Shown here: piece after piece, positions 7,915-13,939 of the stretch | Numbering within the stretch: the stretch's first letter is position 1 | Layout of the letters: each line of letters begins with the position of its first letter | From: an uncultured Chloroflexota bacterium | Lineage (GTDB): Bacteria > Chloroflexota > Anaerolineae > Anaerolineales > Anaerolineaceae | Assembly: GCA_902795255.1 (NCBI GenBank) | Contig: CADBKS010000127.1 | Location: 1-16,008, forward strand | Direction of reading: 5' to 3' | DNA length: 16,008 bases | Made by a program: the position numbers and the translations under genes | Notes under the pieces: generated by a model | The model's database searches: none | The model's input: the letters and a program-made list of their open reading frames with translations, nothing else | What the model was told of the DNA's origin: nothing

Positions 7915-7919
7915 CCTCC
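7915..7919 (-). promoter_or_regulatory. Strong ribosome-binding site for the ATG at 7909
   Basis: GGAGG on the minus strand, 5 bases from the ATG at 7909. It is one of the strongest Shine-Dalgarno sites in the window and points to 7909, not the GTG at 7850, as the original SPFH start. Confidence 0.7.
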
Positions 7920-7938
7920 ATTCCCATGATATTCCGGA

Positions 7939-7953
7939 CCGGCTTTCCGCCGG
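7939..7953 (-). repeat. Short GC-rich hairpin in the SPFH leader
   Basis: CCGGC and GCCGG arms around a 5-base loop lie in the presumed untranslated leader, 30 bases before the ATG at 7909. It may stabilise the transcript or modulate translation; nothing identifies a ligand-binding RNA. Confidence 0.35.
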
Positions 7954-7975
7954 GAACGATTTTTCTGATGATTTA

Positions 7976-7981
7976 AGTATA
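7976..7981 (-). promoter_or_regulatory. Putative -10 box of the SPFH gene
   Basis: TATACT on the minus strand, with an ATGAAA-like -35 element about 18 bases further upstream. It would give a leader of about 60 bases ending at the ATG at 7909. The rest of the 7920-8119 intergenic stretch is A/T-rich and shows no gene. Confidence 0.4.
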
Positions 7982-8077
7982 AAGGATATTTGATTAAGCT
8001 TTCATTAGAAACACCTTAAATCGCCATGATTCACCCTATATGACGCCGCACCGCGGATCATAAAAACATGTTATGAT

Positions 8078-8083
8078 TAAAAT
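8078..8083 (+). promoter_or_regulatory. Putative -10 box of the glycosyltransferase-like gene
   Basis: TAAAAT, adjacent to an alternative TATGAT at 8072-8077, lies about 36 bases before the ATG at 8120. No good -35 match is present. Leader length would be about 30 bases. Confidence 0.3.
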
Positions 8084-8119
8084 AGTTTAATATGGAAAAA
8101 AATAAGAGACAGGAAACGA

Positions 8120-9622
8120 ATGGAAAACAACGAAAAACAGCGATGCGTAATGATCAGTGCCGATCACGGATTGGCCATCGTTTATTTTTTACAGACCGAT
8201 GTCGTTCAAACGATGCTGAATGATGGGATCAAAGTCGTCGTCCTCACCGATGACGGCGTAACGGACAAGGTCCGGGAAAAATTCGGGCAGGAAAACCTTT
8301 TTGTCGAAGGTCTCCGCCTGGACAGGGCGAAGAAATATTTCAATGATGTGGACCACTCCCGCCAGTACTGGCTGCATTTTCTGCGCTGGATGGGCGGTTC
8401 GGACAAAGTCAACACCACCGCCATCGACTGTCACCTGCGGCAGCGCGATCACGAAAGCACCCTGCGGGAAAAGATCTTCCGCATGCCGCTGATCCGCGAA
8501 AAGACCCGGCAGCTCCGCAAATCAAAGAACCGCCGCATGGAACTGGTGAAAAGCCAGATGCAGTACACCACGGATATTTACGGCGATCTGTTTGAAAAAT
8601 ATCAGCCGGACCTGGTGATCGCCAGCACCGCGGGATGGCGGCTCGACCGCTATCTGCTGCGGGAAGCCGCGCGGGCCGGGATCGAGACCTGTCTGGCCGT
8701 GATCGGCTGGGACAACCCGAGCAGCTACCGTCTGCCGGGCGCACCGATGCAGTGGGCAAACTGCTGGTCCGGAGAACAGAAGCGCGAACTGGTCGACGGA
8801 GCGGACTGGGATCCGGAACGCGTCAATATCGGCGGGATCCCGACCTACGACGGATACTTCCGGAAGACCTGGCGGATGAGCCGCGAGGATTATTTCAAAC
8901 TCCACGGTCTGGATCCGGATCGGAAACTGCTCTCCTTCGCCTGCAGCTTCATCACCTTTTCCCCGAACTATCAGGACATCGAAGCGCTTGTGAAACTGGT
9001 CTCCGAAGACCGGCTGGCCGAACCCTGCCAGCTGCTGATCCGCCTGCACCCGAACCACTTTATCAAAGACTCCCTCTTTGAGGAAGCAGCGAAAAAGATT
9101 CGGGAGCTGATCGAGGGCAAGCCCTATATCCATCTGATCGAACCAGTCGCGCTGGGCGGGGATCTCGGTTTCTACTCCGGGGAAGACATGCCGGAAAAGG
9201 ACTCCATGATGGCATGGTCGGATGTCTTTCTGACCGTCTACTCGACAATGGTGGTCGAAACTGCCATCCATGACCGTCCGATCATCGCGGTCTGCATCGA
9301 CGCGCCCGGCGGCTGGAACAAACCGGAAAAATTCTGCCTTTCCCTTTCCGAGATCGGTGAATGGCCGACCCACGAACGCTACCGCAATGCCAAAGCCGGC
9401 AGGGTCGTCTACAACATCGATGAACTGAAGGAGACGCTGGACCTTTACCTGCAGTATCCGGAGACCGACCACGAGGAACGGATGAAATTCATCGCTGATG
9501 AATGCACCTTCCTGGACGGATCGGCAGGCAGACACACGGGAGAATATTTCGCGAAGCTTGCAAAACAGGCCAGGCACCACGATCACCCGGTCTACCACTT
9601 TGATCCTGTCGAAAAGGAATAA
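8120..9622 (+). CDS. GT-B-fold glycosyltransferase/glycerophosphotransferase-like protein
   Basis: 500 residues, soluble, no signal peptide. The N-terminus (CVMISADHGLAIVYFLQTDVVQTMLNDGIKVVVLTDD) is a Rossmann-type start, and PDLVIASTAGWRLDRYLLREAARAGIETCLAVIGWDNPSS fits the end of a first GT-B lobe. The second lobe contains LLIRLHPNHF and, most tellingly, MMAWSDVFLTVYSTMVVETAIHDRPIIAV. That Ser-Thr plus downstream Glu pattern is seen in CDP-glycerol glycerophosphotransferases and in capsule or UDP-GlcNAc 2-epimerase-like enzymes. A cytoplasmic transferase adding a sugar or sugar-phosphate to a surface polymer is likely; donor and acceptor are not determined. A weak AGGAAA site precedes the ATG. 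It is a single-gene unit closed by its own terminator, just upstream of the wzz-wzy operon. Confidence 0.72.
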   Translation: MENNEKQRCVMISADHGLAIVYFLQTDVVQTMLNDGIKVVVLTDDGVTDKVREKFGQENLFVEGLRLDRAKKYFNDVDHSRQYWLHFLRWMGGSDKVNTTAIDCHLRQRDHESTLREKIFRMPLIREKTRQLRKSKNRRMELVKSQMQYTTDIYGDLFEKYQPDLVIASTAGWRLDRYLLREAARAGIETCLAVIGWDNPSSYRLPGAPMQWANCWSGEQKRELVDGADWDPERVNIGGIPTYDGYFRKTWRMSREDYFKLHGLDPDRKLLSFACSFITFSPNYQDIEALVKLVSEDRLAEPCQLLIRLHPNHFIKDSLFEEAAKKIRELIEGKPYIHLIEPVALGGDLGFYSGEDMPEKDSMMAWSDVFLTVYSTMVVETAIHDRPIIAVCIDAPGGWNKPEKFCLSLSEIGEWPTHERYRNAKAGRVVYNIDELKETLDLYLQYPETDHEERMKFIADECTFLDGSAGRHTGEYFAKLAKQARHHDHPVYHFDPVEKE

Positions 9623-9633
9623 ATTCCACGGAA

Positions 9634-9662
9634 GGAGACACCGCAGGGTGTCTTCTTTTTTT
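9634..9662 (+). terminator. Rho-independent terminator
   Basis: GGAGACACC (9634-9642) pairs with GGTGTCTTC (9647-9655), nine pairs including one G-U, around a GCAG loop. An unbroken T7 tract follows. It begins 12 bases after the stop of the GT-B-like gene. Confidence 0.92.
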
Positions 9663-9697
9663 CATCACTGAGGGCAGGTCTGTCTGTTTTCGATTTA

Positions 9698-9714
9698 GGC
9701 AATAAATTATTGCC
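9698..9714. promoter_or_regulatory. Perfect 17-base palindrome over the wzz -35 box (operator candidate)
   Basis: GGCAATAA and TTATTGCC are exact reverse complements around a single central base. The right arm overlaps the -35 hexamer (9710-9715), a typical placement for a repressor operator. No regulator gene is seen in the window. Confidence 0.55.
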
Positions 9715-9739
9715 GATTTCAGGCCCGTTCGGTTATACT
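9710..9739 (+). promoter_or_regulatory. Promoter of the wzz-wzy-protease operon
   Basis: The -35 TTGCCG (9710-9715) and -10 TATACT (9734-9739) are separated by 18 bases. The -10 box ends only 7 bases before the ATG at 9747, and no Shine-Dalgarno is present, so the transcript probably begins at or next to the start codon. Confidence 0.6.
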
Positions 9740-9746
9740 CTTTAAC

Positions 9747-10490
9747 ATGGAACAGATCGAAAACTTTCTCAAACACTGGCCGCGGACGGCGGTCTTTATG
9801 CTGGCAGGAGCGCTGATCGGCTGCGTACTATGGATGTTCCTGCCGCAGCAGTACATCGCATCGGTCCGTCTCGATCTCGGCATCGACTTCAACCGAACCG
9901 GAAAACTCGATGAGCTGGAAGAAGCCCGTCTGATCGGGATCGTGGAAGACACGCTCCATTCAGACGGCATCATGGAGAAAGTATACGAAAAATCCGAACA
10001 AACGGATTTCCGTTCCTTTTATGAACAGACACAGATCTACCGCACCAATGCCGCCTGGAGCCTCACGATCACAGGGACCGATCCCGAAGAGATCAGCCGG
10101 CTGGCACGGGTTTGGCTGGATGAGGCTTATGACCTGCTCTATGAACGCCGGGCTCATTCGGTCCGGGCTGAAGCGCTGCGGAACGAACTGGACAGCCTGA
10201 CCCGCTGCGTTCAGGATATGGGCGGGACCCCGGCCACATCCGTCTGTGAAACGGATCCGGAGGAGATCTTCCGGCAGATCGGCATTTATACCGACGCGAT
10301 CCTGGAGGAAGAAAAAGCTGCCAACGGGCTCTCCGCCGCGCTCCTGATCGGGGAAAAGAACCCGAAACAGCTGGAACTCCGGCCTGTTTCCCGCAGTATG
10401 GCTGCGAACACACTGCTCGGAGCTTTCTGTGGATTACTGATCTCCTTCGCCATCGTATGGCTCCCCGATAAGGACAGAAAACAGCAATGA
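9747..10490 (+). CDS. Wzz-like polysaccharide chain-length regulator (polysaccharide co-polymerase)
   Basis: 247 residues with the topology of a polysaccharide co-polymerase. A membrane helix near the N-terminus (about 14-32) is followed by YIASVRLDLGIDF, the 'Y.A...L.V' strand seen after TM1 in Wzz proteins. A helical extracytoplasmic part (about 50-205) includes WSLTITGTDPEEISRLARVWLDEAYDLL, matching the 'I.v...dp..A..ian.w' pattern. A second membrane helix lies at about 217-238, ending in a short basic cytoplasmic tail. Such proteins set the length of a polysaccharide made by the Wzy partner. There is no C-terminal tyrosine kinase domain. The gene is followed by the polymerase/ligase gene with a 4-base ATGA overlap, which supports the functional link. 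Confidence 0.78.
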   Translation: MEQIENFLKHWPRTAVFMLAGALIGCVLWMFLPQQYIASVRLDLGIDFNRTGKLDELEEARLIGIVEDTLHSDGIMEKVYEKSEQTDFRSFYEQTQIYRTNAAWSLTITGTDPEEISRLARVWLDEAYDLLYERRAHSVRAEALRNELDSLTRCVQDMGGTPATSVCETDPEEIFRQIGIYTDAILEEEKAANGLSAALLIGEKNPKQLELRPVSRSMAANTLLGAFCGLLISFAIVWLPDKDRKQQ

Positions 10491-11926
10491 AACGCCTCTC
10501 AAAGCAGCTTGCCGGGCTGAAAGTATGGAACGTGGTATGGGCTGTTTTCGTATTGCTCCTGCCGTTTACATCCGTTCCGGTCATCGTCAGACTGGTCCGG
10601 TCTGATGTGGTCGCGGCACCATCCGCGCTGCTGCTGCCGCTGCTGCTGGCAGGATGGGCACTGCCCCGCCTGATCTGCGGGAAACGGCTGCCGGCCAACG
10701 CCGCGCCGTTCGTGCTTTTCATCCTGGCGGCCCTTTTCGCCACCGCGGCATCGTTTATCGGCGGGATCCCCGATTTTAAGGGAAACAGTCCGGCCCGGGC
10801 GTCTGTCAGTGCGGTTCTGACACTTTTCATCGGAGCCGGGTTCTACCTGGTCTCCCTTTTGAGGCATGATGACCCGGAGCATCTCCGGACGACTTTTAAA
10901 CTGCTGAACATCAGCGGAGCTGCCGTGTGTCTCTGGACCCTGGCCCAGGCCTTTTTCTGGTACCGGGACCAGCGCTATCCGGAATGGATGAAAACGATCC
11001 AGTTTTCCCTGTCCGTCGGGAGCCTGTACCGGCAGCGCTTCGTCGGCTTCACGTTGGAGCCTTCCTGGCTGGCACATCAGCTGAACCTGCTGTATCTGCC
11101 GTTCTGGTTTGCAGCATCCGTCACAGGCTACAGCGCGTTCCGGTTCCGGGCCGGCCCGGTCACTGCCGAGCGTGTACTGTTTCTGACCGGGGCCGCGGTC
11201 CTGTTCCTGACACTTTCCCGTGTCGGACTGGCCGCATTTCTGATCACCGCAACCTTCTGTGCCCTCGTTTTCGTCAGCCGCCTGATCAGCCGTCTGACAG
11301 CCCGCACAGCGTCTGAAAAAAGGCGCGGATATACGCTCCTGGCATTTGCGGGCGTTCTGGGGCTGCTGGCAGCCGCCGCGCTCGGCATTCTTTATGTGCT
11401 GTCAAAACTTGACTTCCGCATGGCGGGGCTCTTCAGTCTGCAGTTCCAGAAACGGCCGGATATGGTCTTTTATATCGCCGAGAAGCTTTCCCTCGCGGCC
11501 AGGTTCGTTTACTGGGACGGCGGTCTCAGCATTTTCAACAGCCGGCCGCTGCTTGGTGTCGGTCTCGGCCATGCCGGGTTTTATCTGCCCGGAATGCTGA
11601 ATGACTATGCGTTCCGGCTGACAGAAGTGAGGAACCTGCTTTACCGTTCCCACACACTGCTGAACATCAAAAGTTTATGGATCCGCATCCTTGCAGAAAC
11701 CGGGATCACCGGGTTCGTCTTCTTCTTTATCTGGTATCTTCACAGTTTTCTGGGAAACGTACGGTTCCTGAAACACAGCGACCCGCAGCGCGCTGCTGCG
11801 GCCTGGATGGGCTGCTTCACGGTGCTGGCCTTTCTTCTCGAAGGCTTCAGCCTGGACACCTTTGCGCTGCCGTACCTCTGGTTCAGTCTCGGGCTGGCAG
11901 CAGGCGCACAGGACATCAGCGCATGA
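10487..11926 (+). CDS. O-antigen polymerase/ligase family membrane protein (Wzy/WaaL-like)
   Basis: 479 residues with about eleven or twelve hydrophobic helices. The Wzy_C-type signature lies in the C-terminal half. A periplasmic loop holds FVYWDGGLSIFNSRPLLGVGLGHAGFYLPG (the 'W..al.m....P..G.G.g.f' motif of O-antigen ligases). It is followed by SHTLLNIKSLWIRILAETGITGFVFFFIWYL, matching 'H N..l...aE.G..G'. The protein either polymerises repeat units or ligates polymer to a carrier; the co-polymerase neighbour favours a Wzy polymerase. Both junctions are ATGA overlaps (10487-10490 and 11923-11926), so the gene is translated between its two neighbours. Confidence 0.85.
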   Translation: MKRLSKQLAGLKVWNVVWAVFVLLLPFTSVPVIVRLVRSDVVAAPSALLLPLLLAGWALPRLICGKRLPANAAPFVLFILAALFATAASFIGGIPDFKGNSPARASVSAVLTLFIGAGFYLVSLLRHDDPEHLRTTFKLLNISGAAVCLWTLAQAFFWYRDQRYPEWMKTIQFSLSVGSLYRQRFVGFTLEPSWLAHQLNLLYLPFWFAASVTGYSAFRFRAGPVTAERVLFLTGAAVLFLTLSRVGLAAFLITATFCALVFVSRLISRLTARTASEKRRGYTLLAFAGVLGLLAAAALGILYVLSKLDFRMAGLFSLQFQKRPDMVFYIAEKLSLAARFVYWDGGLSIFNSRPLLGVGLGHAGFYLPGMLNDYAFRLTEVRNLLYRSHTLLNIKSLWIRILAETGITGFVFFFIWYLHSFLGNVRFLKHSDPQRAAAAWMGCFTVLAFLLEGFSLDTFALPYLWFSLGLAAGAQDISA

Positions 11927-13740
11927 ACCGGATCCGACTGATTTTTCTGCTCCTGCTCTGCATGATTCCGGCCGTTTTCTGCCCGGCAGCCGGTTCAGAC
12001 GGACTGCCGAACGAAAGTTCCTCCACGGCTCTTTTTTTCGGGGAGATCAGCGAAGAACTCCCTCCGAATCAGACATTGCCGCCGGACTGGCAGGAAGGGA
12101 TGCTCAGGAAATTCAGCGTACTGGACATTGCTTCCGGTGTGATGACCGGCTGCACCGCACGCGTTTTTCTGGTAACGGAAAATGCCGTTTTCTGGTGTGA
12201 TCAAGCCTATAGCGAAGCAGTTTCCGAGAACGTGATCAACGGGCTCCGGCAATTTGAAGGGGAGATGGTGCCCCTTCTGCGCGATACCTTCGGCAGCGAG
12301 GCATCACCCGGGATCGACAACGGCCCGCGCTTTCATGTACTCTTCACGGCACGCATCGGGGACGGGTATAACGGTTATTTCTCCGCAGAAGACAGCGCGG
12401 ATCCGCGGCTCCGTCCGTCATCCAACGGGATGGAGCTCGTTTTTCTGCACACAAGGCTGCTCGAACGCGGGACCTATTCCGTCAATGACACCCTCGCCCA
12501 TGAATTTCAGCACATGATCCATCACACGTATGACCCGAATGAGACCAGTTTCATCAACGAAGGTTTCTCCGGACTCGCCGAGTACCTCGCGGTCGGGGCC
12601 ATGCGCGAACCGTTTATCCGGGCTTACCTGAATGACACCGGCAAATCCCTGATCTGGTGGCCGGACAGCGGGGACCACACGGCCTATTACGGTTCCGGCT
12701 TTCTTTTCAGCGTCTATCTCTATGACCGTTTCGGGCCGGACCTGATCCGGGAAATGGTCAAAAGCCCCGGCAACGCGCTGGACGGTCTGGACGAAGCCAT
12801 GGAAGCCCTCGGGATCCCCGGCAGTGCCGATGAGATTTTTCAGCAGTGGACCGCTGCCCTTGCCGGACAGCTGATGCGCATGCCCGTTCGGGACCTGGAT
12901 TACAGCGGTTATGCATTCCTGCAGGAGGGGATCACCCGTGACATTCAGCCGCTCGATTGCGGCCTGCCCGTGATGTATGAAGCATCCCAGTACGGTGTGC
13001 GCCTGTTCCGCTCCGCATGCGGCGGCCCTTTCCGCATCACGGTCGAAGGAACACCTGAAAGCCCGGTCACAGGCCTTGAAATTCCGGAGGGAAGCTCCGC
13101 CCGGTGGAGCGGAGCCGTGAGCAACACCCTGTCCTACCTCTGCCGGGATTTCGACCTGACCGATGCGGACGGAGACATTCTGCTCGAATACGACGCGGTT
13201 TACGACATCGAGGCTGATTACGACTACTATTATCTGCTTCTCACGGACGAAAACGGAAGCGTCACCCGGTTGACGCCTTCCACGGCTTCCGACCGGGACC
13301 CTGTCGGCCAGAACCGCGGAAGCGGGACCACCGGCCGCTCCGGCGGAAAAGTTCATGAGCAGATCGATCTCAGCCCATGGAAAGGGCAGACCATCCGGCT
13401 CGCCTTTGTCTACCTGACCGACACGGCCGGTGTCGGGGATGGCCTGCTCCTGGATAACATCGGGATCCGCGCCATCGGCTTTTTCGATGATGCAGAGACC
13501 GCGGATGAACTTTGGGAATCCGCCGGTTTTACCCGGATCGGCAGAACCGTCCCGCAAACCTTCTCTCTGACCGTTCTGCATCCGGACGGCGAAAATACCG
13601 CCGCGGAATTTCTCACCTTTCCGGGCGGAACGTCTGTGACGGCGGACTGTCCGGAAGGCAGCTGCGTGTTTGCGGTCAGTGCCGTTACCCGTGAAGTCCG
13701 GGGGCGCGCTTCTTTTACGGTCCGGACCGATCCTCTCTGA
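11923..13740 (+). CDS. Secreted zinc metalloprotease with immune-inhibitor-A-like C-terminal domain
   Basis: 605 residues from the ATG at 11923, which overlaps the preceding stop. The frame is open further upstream, but that part lies inside the polymerase gene and is spurious. A signal peptide covers about 1-24. The catalytic motif is HEFQHMIHH (H193, E194, H197), followed by FINEGFSGLAEYLA, where the Glu of NEG (E213) is the likely third zinc ligand, giving a gluzincin-type site. The C-terminal region (about 410-530), with LLEYDAVYDIEADYDYYYLLL, GSGTTGRSGG and LSPWKGQTIRLAFVYLTDTAG..GDGLLLDNIGI, has the pattern of the MAM-like domain of immune inhibitor A (M6) and related proteases. A last beta-type module follows. 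No membrane anchor or sortase motif is visible, so it is probably released or held by binding polysaccharide. The substrate is unknown. Confidence 0.83.
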   Translation: MNRIRLIFLLLLCMIPAVFCPAAGSDGLPNESSSTALFFGEISEELPPNQTLPPDWQEGMLRKFSVLDIASGVMTGCTARVFLVTENAVFWCDQAYSEAVSENVINGLRQFEGEMVPLLRDTFGSEASPGIDNGPRFHVLFTARIGDGYNGYFSAEDSADPRLRPSSNGMELVFLHTRLLERGTYSVNDTLAHEFQHMIHHTYDPNETSFINEGFSGLAEYLAVGAMREPFIRAYLNDTGKSLIWWPDSGDHTAYYGSGFLFSVYLYDRFGPDLIREMVKSPGNALDGLDEAMEALGIPGSADEIFQQWTAALAGQLMRMPVRDLDYSGYAFLQEGITRDIQPLDCGLPVMYEASQYGVRLFRSACGGPFRITVEGTPESPVTGLEIPEGSSARWSGAVSNTLSYLCRDFDLTDADGDILLEYDAVYDIEADYDYYYLLLTDENGSVTRLTPSTASDRDPVGQNRGSGTTGRSGGKVHEQIDLSPWKGQTIRLAFVYLTDTAGVGDGLLLDNIGIRAIGFFDDAETADELWESAGFTRIGRTVPQTFSLTVLHPDGENTAAEFLTFPGGTSVTADCPEGSCVFAVSAVTREVRGRASFTVRTDPL

Positions 13741-13743
13741 TCA

Positions 13744-13795
13744 CGGGCACACACGCGGGATCCTGCCGCGGATCCTGCCGCAAGCCCGGATTTTT
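13744..13795 (+). terminator. Structured terminator built on a tandem repeat
   Basis: Outer arms CGGGC (13744-13748) and GCCCG (13784-13788) enclose an inner nine-pair hairpin (13755-13763 with 13770-13778), and a T5 tract follows at 13791-13795. It begins 3 bases after the protease stop and likely ends the 9747-13740 operon. Confidence 0.65.
13758..13781 (+). repeat. Two exact copies of a 12-base direct repeat
   Basis: GGATCCTGCCGC occurs twice in immediate succession (13758-13769 and 13770-13781). It lies inside the terminator and generates its inner stem. Confidence 0.85.
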
Positions 13796-13800
13796 CGCCA

Positions 13801-13819
13801 TACAATCCTCATAATTGTA
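13801..13819. repeat. Inverted repeat upstream of the oppA-like promoter
   Basis: TACAAT and ATTGTA flank 7 bases, about 10 bases before the TATAAT box at 13829. The position, over the expected -35 region, would suit a regulator-binding site, but six-base A/T-rich arms can arise by chance. Confidence 0.3.
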
Positions 13820-13828
13820 GTTTTGATG

Positions 13829-13834
13829 TATAAT
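13829..13834 (+). promoter_or_regulatory. Putative -10 box of the peptide-binding protein gene
   Basis: TATAAT at 13829-13834 would give a leader of about 99 bases before the ATG at 13940. No clear -35 element is visible at the usual distance. Confidence 0.45.
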
Positions 13835-13850
13835 ATGTTCGGTTAATTTC

Positions 13851-13912
13851 GCATCATTTTTTCAGCGGATCTGATGCGGAATGAAATTGTGAAAATCATC
13901 TTTCGGGATGAT
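13851..13912 (+). other. Two small hairpins in the oppA-like leader
   Basis: GCATCA (13851-13856) pairs with TGATGC (13872-13877), and ATCATC (13895-13900) pairs with GATGAT (13907-13912) around a 6-base loop. Both lie in the leader before the Shine-Dalgarno site. They may protect an abundant mRNA or control its translation; no known riboswitch pattern is recognised. Confidence 0.35.
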
Positions 13913-13923
13913 CAATCTTAATT

Positions 13924-13928
13924 GGAGG
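13924..13928 (+). promoter_or_regulatory. Strong ribosome-binding site of the peptide-binding protein
   Basis: GGAGG lies 11 bases before the ATG at 13940. It rules out the in-frame TTG at 13922, which overlaps the site itself. Confidence 0.75.
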
Positions 13929-13939
13929 ATTTTTTTCTA

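Noticed and set aside
11677..11922. N-terminal extension of the metalloprotease frame
   Set aside because: It lies inside the polymerase gene in another frame. The ATG at 11923 gives a proper signal peptide and the ATGA overlap seen elsewhere in the operon.
12418..13581. Minus-strand open frame of 387 codons opposite the metalloprotease
   Set aside because: No domain signal; the plus strand encodes HExxH and an immune-inhibitor-A-like domain in order.
13815..13834. TTGTAG plus TATAAT as a complete promoter for the peptide-binding gene
   Set aside because: The two boxes are only 8 bases apart, too close for a normal -35/-10 pair, so only the -10 box is kept.
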